DNA of 7,245 nucleotides from an uncultured Veillonella sp. (lineage in GTDB: Bacteria > Bacillota > Negativicutes > Veillonellales > Veillonellaceae), in contig URZS01000049.1 of assembly GCA_900552445.1 (NCBI GenBank), positions 1 to 7,245 of the forward strand, read 5' to 3'. The position numbers and the translations under genes were made by a program. Below are positions 1-5,741 of this stretch, piece by piece (within the stretch, counting starts at the first letter, position 1; each line of letters opens with the position of its first letter). The notes beneath the pieces are model-generated. The model was not told the origin of the DNA and made no database searches. It saw only the letters and a program-made list of their open reading frames with translations.

Positions 1-50
1 CATACGAGATCCACTCGTGACTGGAGTTCAGACGTGTGCTCTTCCGATCT
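1..50 (+). other. Illumina TruSeq P7 indexed adapter remnant (sequencing artefact)
   Basis: The first ten bases CATACGAGAT are the 3' end of the Illumina P7 flow-cell sequence. They are followed by a six-base index CCACTC (11-16) and then the TruSeq read-2 adapter, ending in the familiar GCTCTTCCGATCT at 38-50. The read-strand form of the index is GAGTGG, which I recall as TruSeq index 23. This is library adapter left untrimmed at a contig end and is not genomic DNA. Organism sequence starts at about base 51. Confidence 0.98.
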
Positions 51-204
51 CATATTACGCGTTTAAGATACTAAAAAAATCTTATTTTGAATTTCGTAAT
101 ATGTGTATTAATTACTTGCGAATAGTTTTATGTTTTTCTTCTAATAATATATTGTTGGTATATATGTTAGATTCTATTCATATAAAGCGGTGTGATTTAT
201 TTTA

Positions 205-233
205 TTAAACCCCTGTTATATATGTCCTATAAT
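205..233 (+). promoter_or_regulatory. Putative sigma-70-type promoter of the flavodoxin gene
   Basis: A perfect -10 hexamer TATAAT lies at 228-233. Seventeen bases upstream the -35 position reads TTAAAC (205-210), which matches only three of six consensus bases. Transcription would start near 240, about 20 nt before the start codon, just upstream of the Shine-Dalgarno sequence. The weak -35 suggests modest or activator-dependent expression (inference). Confidence 0.5.
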
Positions 234-248
234 AGATATATACTAATT

Positions 249-255
249 AGGAGGT
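249..255 (+). promoter_or_regulatory. Ribosome binding site of the flavodoxin gene
   Basis: AGGAGGT is a full-consensus Shine-Dalgarno sequence placed 5 nt before the ATG at 261. It fixes the start of the gene. Confidence 0.85.
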
Positions 256-260
256 AAGAC

Positions 261-776
261 ATGAAGTCTATTGTCATATATTCATCCCTTACGGGAAATA
301 CTAAACAAGTAGCTGAGGCTATTACTAGCGTATTGCCAGCAGGTACACCATGTGTATCTATGAAAGAATTGCCCACCGATTTATCATCTTACGATCTTGT
401 GTTTGCAGGATTCTGGGTGGATAAAGGAACGGCTAACAAAGAAGCTCGTGATGTACTCGGTACATTACATAATCCACATGTTGCCTTGTTTGCAACGGCA
501 GGTGTACCACCACAAATGGCACATGCGAAGGAGAGTTTAATCAATGCAGCAAACTGTTTGCCAGAAGGCGTAGAGCCTGTAGGGACATTCATTTGCCAAG
601 GCAAGGTAGACCCGAAGGTCATCGAAATGATGTACAAAATGTTCCCGAAAGGGCATAGCCACGGTCAATCTGCTGATCGCGATGCACGTCATAAACAAGC
701 CGCAGTACATCCAAATGAAGAAGATTTTAAAGCAGCACAAGACTTTGCTAACGATATTCTTATAAAGCTTAGCTAA
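261..776 (+). CDS. Flavodoxin family protein (FMN-binding electron-transfer protein)
   Basis: This 171-residue soluble protein has a flavodoxin fold. The N-terminal strand (KSIVIYSS, 2-9) leads into the FMN phosphate loop S9-L-T-G-N-T14, matching the family signature [ST]-x-T-G-N-T. A second FMN-contact loop is likely at 48-59 (FAGFWVDKGTAN), with W52 a candidate isoalloxazine-stacking residue, and a third near 77-84 (FATAGVPP). Length is typical for short-chain flavodoxins plus a charged, His-rich C-terminal extension (about 130-160). It probably shuttles electrons in the cytoplasm; the partner is not shown. The GFWVDKGTA motif recalls the flavodoxin-like subfamily that includes BilS, the accessory protein of bilirubin reductase, but no bilR-like gene is present here, so I assign no symbol. 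It appears monocistronic: own promoter, terminator at 806-837, convergent neighbour. The 3' end lies within a tandem duplication (747-801). Confidence 0.9.
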   Translation: MKSIVIYSSLTGNTKQVAEAITSVLPAGTPCVSMKELPTDLSSYDLVFAGFWVDKGTANKEARDVLGTLHNPHVALFATAGVPPQMAHAKESLINAANCLPEGVEPVGTFICQGKVDPKVIEMMYKMFPKGHSHGQSADRDARHKQAAVHPNEEDFKAAQDFANDILIKLS

Positions 777-801
777 CAAATAAATATAAAGCTTAGTTAA
801 C
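747..801 (+). repeat. Imperfect 24-25 bp tandem duplication spanning the flavodoxin stop codon
   Basis: Two units begin with GCTAAC and end in TATAAAGCTTA (747-771 and 772-795), followed by a partial third unit GTTAAC (796-801). The best-matched core, TATAAAGCTTAG[CT]TAAC, occurs at 761-777 and 785-801 with one mismatch in 17. The cores are 24 bases apart, so the second copy carries another TAA (798-800) in the same reading frame as the real stop (774-776). Confidence 0.85.
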
Positions 802-805
802 GCAT

Positions 806-837
806 AAAAGCAGTACCCCCTGTGGAGTACTGCTTTT
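806..837. terminator. Bidirectional intrinsic terminator between convergent genes
   Basis: AAAAGCAGTAC (806-816) pairs perfectly with GTACTGCTTTT (827-837) around a 10-nt loop. The T-run follows the stem on the plus strand and the A-run gives an equivalent U-run on the minus strand. It therefore can end both the flavodoxin transcript and the transcript of the convergent membrane-protein gene ending at 887. Confidence 0.88.
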
Positions 838-886
838 GTCATATTATACGTATAGTGTTGTAGGTATTATATGGTGCATTATAGGC

Positions 887-2446
887 TTAATTATAAAGTA
901 CATTAAATTTAAGTTTCCGCGTATCGAATTGGTTTATGAAGTACGACGTAATCAATAGCTTGTATCCATTGCCTTCTATAATGACAGGATCAATAGCTGT
1001 TTTATCGACCGTAAGGAATTTATCATAAATATGATGGACCTCTGTTACTCCATTTGGTAGAGATACCTCTAAATCAAGGCCTTTGTTGAGGAACTTAAAG
1101 GAGATGGAGTCGAAGTTGGCAGATTCGACTTCGTATTCCTTAAGGTCTTTTTCGTAGACTATTAATTCGATGTTTTCAATGTATTTATCGTAGCCTGCAA
1201 TAGAAATAACCTTTGGTGCAGACAAAGCATCAAAATTAATATATTCAACGCGTCTGCCGTTTACTGGATTTGTATCTGGCAGTTTTAGATCGTCCACAGG
1301 TACATATGGTGTGCCATAGTCTGTGAAGTTAGGGTCAAAGGTGGCTGCAATTGGTAAACTTGCATGCCACTCTCCATCAACTTTAGTATATGTAACAAAT
1401 TCACGATACGATGTATAGCCTATGAATGGCGTCAAAAGGACAGCACCTAAGGCTAGAGCCATAACGGTTGTGTGTACAGAAGGTTTTAAACCTTTCACAA
1501 GAGAATATACATTGTGTACTAAGAAGATTAGATTGAATGCACTTACGTAAATTGTATTGAGCCAGAGGATTGGTTCATTAATAACACGCTTACCGATAAG
1601 GGCTAAGCACAATGTAGTTAACGTAATGAACAAGAAGCATAAGATTTGCTGTGTTCTACTACTTTCACTCGATCTAAAGCTAGCCAAGTAGAATAGGTAG
1701 AAAATGGCTACATACGGATAGTAGGTGTAGAAGAAACGCGTATCCTCTCGAAGCCCTAACAGGATCAAGACCAAATAGATGTTAGCTAGAATGCCTGTAA
1801 TGATGGACGCCTTTGGCAAGATAATGCCGAACACAACGGTAAAGAATTTACTTGGTGCTGGCGGACCTGCTGGATCCTCTTTGTAAGAACATACCATAGA
1901 TAAACAAATGAATATGTTAATGGATGCGAGCACCTTAAAAATGGTTTCTTCAATGTCGAATGGTTGGTCAATGATGATGAAGAAGAACCATAAACTCATG
2001 ACGATAACAATGTTGTATAGGGTAGACGTAACAAGGGTGATGCCAATCCGTTTGATGCGGTTAATGATTTCACCGATGTAGTGTTCACCAGACGAGGTGA
2101 AATATAAGGCAATCATGGAGTACAGCCATAGGTACGATATATTTTCCGTAGCCAGCTCAATGCCTCGCACATACCCATAAGTTTCATGAATTATATAAAG
2201 ACCAACGCTGATTCCGATACTTACTAAGGTATATAGTATGGAAAACTTTCGGGCTTTTGTTATATAGCTTTGTAATATAACGATAAAGAAATACAGTGAG
2301 TAAAGCTTAAGATCAATGTCGGAAAACCAATCTTGTTCAATATACAACGGTGTACATGAAAATACGGCAATCAATGCCAGCAATATAGGCGACTGCGTTG
2401 CTAGGTCCCGCAGTGAAGACCATAAATGTGTAATGGCAAATTTCAT
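887..2446 (-). CDS. Multi-pass membrane protein with C-terminal soluble domain (possibly DUF4153 family)
   Basis: This 519-residue protein has about ten or eleven hydrophobic segments, roughly at 20-36, 48-62, 69-86, 103-117, 135-159, 172-187, 202-230 (one or two), 239-257, 268-285, 293-315 and 325-344. They are followed by a polar domain of about 175 residues (345-519) rich in beta-prone stretches, probably outside the membrane. The arrangement and the RFFYTYYPYVAIFYLFYLASFR segment around 237-258 recall DUF4153 integral membrane proteins, whose function is unknown; I hold this assignment loosely. I see no transporter or enzyme signature. The start is supported by AGGGAGAGA (2452-2460) 5 nt upstream of the ATG. 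The gene runs opposite to both neighbours and so is likely transcribed alone. Confidence 0.85.
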   Translation of the reverse strand: MKFAITHLWSSLRDLATQSPILLALIAVFSCTPLYIEQDWFSDIDLKLYSLYFFIVILQSYITKARKFSILYTLVSIGISVGLYIIHETYGYVRGIELATENISYLWLYSMIALYFTSSGEHYIGEIINRIKRIGITLVTSTLYNIVIVMSLWFFFIIIDQPFDIEETIFKVLASINIFICLSMVCSYKEDPAGPPAPSKFFTVVFGIILPKASIITGILANIYLVLILLGLREDTRFFYTYYPYVAIFYLFYLASFRSSESSRTQQILCFLFITLTTLCLALIGKRVINEPILWLNTIYVSAFNLIFLVHNVYSLVKGLKPSVHTTVMALALGAVLLTPFIGYTSYREFVTYTKVDGEWHASLPIAATFDPNFTDYGTPYVPVDDLKLPDTNPVNGRRVEYINFDALSAPKVISIAGYDKYIENIELIVYEKDLKEYEVESANFDSISFKFLNKGLDLEVSLPNGVTEVHHIYDKFLTVDKTAIDPVIIEGNGYKLLITSYFINQFDTRKLKFNVLYN

Positions 2447-2451
2447 AGATG

Positions 2452-2460
2452 TCTCTCCCT
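2452..2460 (-). promoter_or_regulatory. Ribosome binding site of the membrane-protein gene
   Basis: On the minus strand this reads AGGGAGAGA, five bases before the ATG whose complement is CAT at 2444-2446. It supports the chosen start. Confidence 0.75.
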
Positions 2461-2490
2461 CTATAAATATAAATACCCCCTCTTATTATT

Positions 2491-2496
2491 AGTATA
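2491..2496 (-). promoter_or_regulatory. Candidate -10 element of the membrane-protein gene
   Basis: The minus strand reads TATACT here, five of six matches to TATAAT, about 45 nt upstream of the start codon. No convincing -35 hexamer is found at the right distance, so the promoter may be weak or misplaced. Confidence 0.3.
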
Positions 2497-2525
2497 CCTT
2501 TTTTCTAGTGAAAGTCCTATGAGGT

Positions 2526-2554
2526 TTTACATGCCCTTAAATATACATTACAAT
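2526..2554 (+). promoter_or_regulatory. Promoter of the alcohol dehydrogenase gene
   Basis: TTTACA (2526-2531) and TACAAT (2549-2554) each match the sigma-70-type consensus at five of six bases and are separated by an ideal 17-bp spacer. Transcription would start near 2561, about 33 nt before the ATG. It lies in the divergent intergenic region shared with the minus-strand membrane-protein gene. Confidence 0.72.
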
Positions 2555-2582
2555 AGCACTAAGAAGTAGTTTTCAGAGAAAC

Positions 2583-2587
2583 GAGGT
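2583..2587 (+). promoter_or_regulatory. Ribosome binding site of the alcohol dehydrogenase gene
   Basis: GAGGT sits 6 nt before the ATG at 2594 and supports that start. Confidence 0.7.
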
Positions 2588-2593
2588 TGTCAC

Positions 2594-3766
2594 ATGGAAT
2601 TCTCTTATTTTTTACCTGTAAACATCCAATTTGGCTGGAATAAAGTAGATAGTGTTGCTGATTTTGTTGCACCTTATGGTAAAAAGGCTCTCATCGTAAC
2701 AGGTCGCACTAGTGCTAAAAAATCTGGCTTATATGATCGAGTGGTAGCGAAATTAGAGACTGCTCACATTGACCATGTCCTCTTTGACCAAGTTGATGCT
2801 AATCCATTAACTACGACTGCTTTAGAGGGCGCTGCTTTAGCTAAATCTGAAAACTGTGACGTAGTTATCGCCATTGGCGGTGGTTCTATTATGGACTGTG
2901 CAAAGGGAATTGCTTTTATGGCCGTAAACGATGGTGATATTAACGATTATATTTTTAATCGTAAAACGAGCGATAACGCATTACCACTCATTGTCATTCC
3001 TACAACATGTGGCACAGGCTCTGAAGGTAATGGCTTTGGCGTACTTACTAATCCTGAAACAGGGGATAAGAAATCTTTGCGTTGTAATGCTATTGTTCCG
3101 AAGGTATCCATCGTAGATCCTGCCTTGATGGGCACTATGCCACCTCATGTATTGGCGTCTGTTGGCTTTGATGCACTATGCCATAATATCGAGGCCTATA
3201 CATCTAAAACGGCACAACCTTTTACTGATGCCTTATCTTATTATGCAGTAACATTATTAGCACAATATCTCGTACCTCTATATAAACATGTGAAAGCCGG
3301 TGCTAATGGTAAACCTGAAGTACTGAGCGAAAAACAACTCACAAAAGCGTGGGAATCGGTAACCCTTGCTAGCACCATTGGCGGTATGGTCATCAATACG
3401 GCAGGTGTAACACTAGCCCATGGTATGGAACACCCTGCCAGTGGTCTTAAAGATATTACACACGGCGTGGGCCTTGCCGTTATTGAGCCTGTTGTAGTGG
3501 AATACACATGGAGTGCTAACCCTGATAAATTCGGTGCATTAGCTCGTATCTTTAACCACGGCGATGGCTCCGAACTAGGTGAAGCACTACGCTTTATCGT
3601 ACATGACTTGGATCTTACTACAAACCTTACAGAACTAGGCTTTACGAAAAAGGACATTCCTTGGCTTGTAGATAATGTGTATGTTGTGGCTACAGGGAAT
3701 ATTGCTAATACCGTGGCTGAAATAAATCGTAAAGATATAGAAATGCTGTATAAAAAGATGTTTTAA
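2594..3766 (+). CDS. Iron-containing (group III) alcohol dehydrogenase
   Basis: This 390-residue cytoplasmic enzyme belongs to the Fe-dependent alcohol dehydrogenase family, which interconverts alcohols and aldehydes or ketones with NAD(P)H. The N-terminal Rossmann-like domain carries the dinucleotide loop G95-G-G-S98 followed by D101 and K104, and a second nucleotide contact T137-T-C-G-T-G-S-E144. The C-terminal helical domain shows the metal-ligand set D193 and H197 (in GFDALCHNIEAY), H276 (AHGMEH) and H290 (ITHGVG). The 14-residue gap between the last two histidines matches that between H263 and H277 in FucO. All expected catalytic features are present and the length is normal, so the enzyme should be active. 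Closest functional analogues are butanol/NADPH-dependent types, but substrate cannot be read from sequence. No terminator separates it from the next gene 42 nt downstream. Confidence 0.95.
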   Translation: MEFSYFLPVNIQFGWNKVDSVADFVAPYGKKALIVTGRTSAKKSGLYDRVVAKLETAHIDHVLFDQVDANPLTTTALEGAALAKSENCDVVIAIGGGSIMDCAKGIAFMAVNDGDINDYIFNRKTSDNALPLIVIPTTCGTGSEGNGFGVLTNPETGDKKSLRCNAIVPKVSIVDPALMGTMPPHVLASVGFDALCHNIEAYTSKTAQPFTDALSYYAVTLLAQYLVPLYKHVKAGANGKPEVLSEKQLTKAWESVTLASTIGGMVINTAGVTLAHGMEHPASGLKDITHGVGLAVIEPVVVEYTWSANPDKFGALARIFNHGDGSELGEALRFIVHDLDLTTNLTELGFTKKDIPWLVDNVYVVATGNIANTVAEINRKDIEMLYKKMF

Positions 3767-3797
3767 ATGTTGAAGTTGTTATAAGTGTTGTCATAAT

Positions 3798-3806
3798 AGG
3801 AGAGAG
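3798..3806 (+). promoter_or_regulatory. Ribosome binding site deciding a TTG start
   Basis: AGGAGAGAG is a strong Shine-Dalgarno sequence. Its AGGAG core ends 6 nt before the TTG at 3809, the correct distance. The first ATG in this frame lies 12 codons later (3845) with no comparable site in front of it, so TTG is the better start. Confidence 0.75.
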
Positions 3807-3808
3807 TT

Positions 3809-4639
3809 TTGTTCCAAGGATTTTATGGCCTATTAACGGTTATGCTATGCGTGTTGTTTGCAATTGTAGCAATCTTATTTAATTTAGCGCCTATTACATA
3901 CATTGTTTTTGGTATAGCTATAGTATTGAGTTTGTTACTGCAATATAGGCGTTTTAAGAAACAAGCTATATCTGAAAGAATACATAGCAGAATGGCTTGT
4001 GCTTTGTTTGTTATCATAACTCTTAGTATATCTTGGCTTGTAGCTGATTGGATTCAATATGATACTCAAACGACTCGTGATCAAACTGATGGTTTTGAGT
4101 TTAGTACGATGGATTGGAAACGTGGTTGGCCTGATAGTGATGAATTACCAGAAGGATTAAAGCGTCCTAGTGTACTTCCAGAAGGGATTATTAGAGCCTC
4201 AGCATCTGGTGATAGCTTAGTTTGGGCAAATGCATATCCTACGAGATATACTGTATTAGAGGGAGACCCTAAAGTAATCTCACAGTATGAAATGATAGCT
4301 AAGCAAAATGCTACCTATACAGCGCAAATTGATGCGGATGGTGTATTGCGTGATTTAGACACTGGGGAGAAAAAGCGTTTTATATCTCATCCCAATAGCT
4401 ATAACATTATAGAGAGCATCGAGGAGGAACCTCTAAATTTACCAAAACGGAGTTTTATAGAGTGGTTACGGTTTGCACCTCGAAAAGAAACGAAAAGAGT
4501 GGTGAACGACACCTATAATTCTACTAAAAATCATAGACTATATGTCTTTGTAGACGATGGGAATACTAAAAGACCTCATTTTGTGGAACTTTTGATTAGT
4601 AATGATGGGACACGAGCTGTGTTTTATCAATCTAAGTAA
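3809..4639 (+). CDS. Uncharacterised membrane-anchored protein, first of a tandem paralogous pair
   Basis: I do not recognise this 276-residue protein. It has three hydrophobic segments (about 5-25, 28-46 and 62-81) and then a polar domain of about 190 residues, likely exported because basic residues (RRFKK, 47-51) lie between the second and third segments. Shared with the next gene are W103-x3-W107-P108, LPE (123-125), I157-S-Q-Y-E161 followed by N167-A-x-Y170, and a similar C-terminal beta-rich end (about 244-273). The start is TTG with a strong ribosome binding site. It lies 42 nt after the alcohol dehydrogenase stop with no terminator between, and 30 nt before its paralogue, so transcription as one unit is likely at least for the pair. 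No enzyme or transport motif is visible; an envelope or sensory role would be speculation. Codons look more AT-rich than in the dehydrogenase. Confidence 0.85.
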   Translation: MFQGFYGLLTVMLCVLFAIVAILFNLAPITYIVFGIAIVLSLLLQYRRFKKQAISERIHSRMACALFVIITLSISWLVADWIQYDTQTTRDQTDGFEFSTMDWKRGWPDSDELPEGLKRPSVLPEGIIRASASGDSLVWANAYPTRYTVLEGDPKVISQYEMIAKQNATYTAQIDADGVLRDLDTGEKKRFISHPNSYNIIESIEEEPLNLPKRSFIEWLRFAPRKETKRVVNDTYNSTKNHRLYVFVDDGNTKRPHFVELLISNDGTRAVFYQSK

Positions 4640-4658
4640 TTTGAGTAGGTATTGTTGT

Positions 4659-4664
4659 GGAGAG
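4659..4664 (+). promoter_or_regulatory. Ribosome binding site of the second paralogue
   Basis: GGAGAG lies 5 nt before the ATG at 4670, within the 30-nt gap after the preceding gene. Confidence 0.7.
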
Positions 4665-4669
4665 CGTAA

Positions 4670-5536
4670 ATGCAACAGTGTTTAATTTACTTGAAGAAAT
4701 TGTTTTTTTCTGATCCTTATAGAAAGAGTATATGGTTTTTTATAACTCTTTGGATATTAACTTTTTTGTTCTCGGATGAGATATCATATTCTGGATTATA
4801 CTATCTGATTTTGTTAGTAGCTACGATTGTACTGTTGTTTGAGAAATGTGGAATAATCGATAGTGAGAACGCTATACGAAAAAGATTTTTAACATATTTT
4901 TATGTAATCTTTTTTCTGTGTATGCTTCCTACATTAGCTGTTACTTTAGTATTTTCTGCTGTAGGGATATCCCATTATGATACACAACGATGGCACTCTA
5001 CATGGCCTTCATCTAAGGCGGGGTATATTCCGTCTCCATTACAAGCACCTAAGTCTTTACCTGAGAGTTTGAAAATAGTTTCTTCTGCTGAAGTAATTGG
5101 CCTTGGTGGGAGTTCTAGATGTTTAGTATTAGATGGTGATAAAGCAACGATTTCACAGTATGAGGAAACTGTTAAATCTAATGCTTGGTATTCGTTTATA
5201 AATGGCAGGGACAGAGATACTACAGTTGAAATACTCAATTCATTTAAATATCCTAATGATAGAAATTTATTAGTTAGTGAAGTGGACAATTATTATGAGA
5301 TTATTACCATTAAACGGCAAAATTGGAAATTATTTCCCTGGTTAATTAATGGTGTACAAAGTGTCGGCGATGATCCTAACGAAGATTTTTATTATAGTAC
5401 TCGAGTATCAGCTGAGAACTATATAGTATATGTTATTTACCATAACTTTGATCATGATCAACCAAGAGTGATTTATTTTATGTTTAATCCCGAGCGAACG
5501 CGAATGATTACTGTAGATTTAGATATGTATCACTAG
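4670..5536 (+). CDS. Uncharacterised membrane-anchored protein, second of a tandem paralogous pair
   Basis: This 288-residue protein has the same plan as its upstream neighbour: three hydrophobic segments (about 20-35, 41-58 and 73-100) and a C-terminal polar domain (about 101-288). Homology is visible by eye in W108-x3-W112-P113, LPE (130-132), the block I161-S-Q-Y-E165 with N171-A-x-Y174, and the C-terminal strand region (about 250-283) containing YVIYHNF and a terminal TR. Identity over the whole length is low, so the duplication is old or the pair has diverged fast; the membrane segments align by position rather than sequence. No signal peptidase or lipobox site is seen. It is the last gene of the run; no convincing terminator follows immediately, and the nearest strong one is at 5676-5706. 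Function unknown. Confidence 0.85.
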   Translation: MQQCLIYLKKLFFSDPYRKSIWFFITLWILTFLFSDEISYSGLYYLILLVATIVLLFEKCGIIDSENAIRKRFLTYFYVIFFLCMLPTLAVTLVFSAVGISHYDTQRWHSTWPSSKAGYIPSPLQAPKSLPESLKIVSSAEVIGLGGSSRCLVLDGDKATISQYEETVKSNAWYSFINGRDRDTTVEILNSFKYPNDRNLLVSEVDNYYEIITIKRQNWKLFPWLINGVQSVGDDPNEDFYYSTRVSAENYIVYVIYHNFDHDQPRVIYFMFNPERTRMITVDLDMYH

Positions 5537-5613
5537 CGTCTATCTATCGTGTTTTTAAGAGTTAAAATAACTCATTAATTGAATATATTAATCTGTATAT
5601 CGAAATATTGGGT

Positions 5614-5642
5614 TTGACACTGATAAAACATATCTCTATAAT
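5614..5642 (+). promoter_or_regulatory. Perfect-consensus sigma-70-type promoter upstream of the symporter
   Basis: TTGACA (5614-5619) and TATAAT (5637-5642) are both exact consensus hexamers and are separated by exactly 17 bp. Transcription should begin near 5649, giving a leader of about 93 nt before the symporter ATG. Such a promoter is expected to be very strong unless repressed or attenuated. Confidence 0.88.
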
Positions 5643-5675
5643 ATTGCTTTATTGAGAGACTAGGATATAACTATG

Positions 5676-5706
5676 TCCCAGCCCTAGGGTTGGGATTTCT
5701 TTTTTT
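5676..5706 (+). terminator. Intrinsic terminator within the symporter leader (possible attenuator)
   Basis: TCCCA (5676-5680) pairs with TGGGA (5691-5695). The stem continues inward through a G-U pair and two G-C pairs to a CUAG tetraloop, 8 bp in all. It is followed by TTTC and a run of seven T (5700-5706). It lies downstream of the perfect promoter and upstream of the symporter ribosome binding site, so transcripts from that promoter must pass it. It could also end read-through from the upstream gene pair. Confidence 0.8.
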
Positions 5707-5727
5707 GTCTCTAGTAGTTTAATTTTT

Positions 5728-5736
5728 AGAGAGGTG
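5728..5736 (+). promoter_or_regulatory. Ribosome binding site of the symporter gene
   Basis: AGAGAGGTG ends 5 nt before the ATG at 5742 and supports that start. Confidence 0.8.
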
Positions 5737-5741
5737 TTTTT

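Larger units (their letters stand above)
51..260. other. AT-rich non-coding leader upstream of the flavodoxin gene
   Basis: I see no credible gene in these 210 bases. An open frame at 17-208 starts inside the adapter and is spurious. The stretch is very AT-rich, contains a 9-bp inverted repeat next to the adapter junction (51-59 with 95-103), and ends in the promoter and ribosome binding site of the flavodoxin gene. The true upstream neighbour is missing because the contig ends here. Confidence 0.7.
5537..5741 (+). other. Intergenic region with symporter promoter and leader
   Basis: This 205-bp gap holds a weak 6-bp hairpin at 5559-5573, an AT-rich stretch with two ATTAAT palindromes (5574-5591), a perfect promoter (5614-5642), a strong intrinsic terminator (5676-5706) and the symporter ribosome binding site (5728-5736). 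No gene longer than a few codons is present. Confidence 0.75.

Noticed and set aside
17..208. Open frame on the plus strand encoding about 63 residues
   Set aside because: Its first third is translated from sequencing adapter, it has no ribosome binding site, and the rest is AT-rich non-coding sequence.
537..842. Minus-strand open frame overlapping the flavodoxin gene and its terminator
   Set aside because: It would have to be translated through the terminator hairpin and antisense to a well-supported gene.
3241..3657. Minus-strand open frame of 138 codons inside the alcohol dehydrogenase gene
   Set aside because: It lies wholly within a well-supported family gene with all active-site residues. 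Its product has no recognisable motif.
3770..3797. Promoter-like pair TTGAAG and CATAAT before the first paralogue
   Set aside because: Spacing is 16 bp and the hexamers are fair, but transcription would start near 3804, inside the Shine-Dalgarno sequence, leaving no usable ribosome binding site.
5559..5573. GAGTTA/TAACTC hairpin after the second paralogue, considered as its terminator
   Set aside because: The stem is only 6 bp and AT-rich, and no T-run follows it on either strand.
5649..5741. T-box or known riboswitch in the symporter leader
   Set aside because: The leader is only about 93 nt, lacks the conserved T-box sequence, and shows no recognisable ligand-binding core. A simple terminator is all that is supported.
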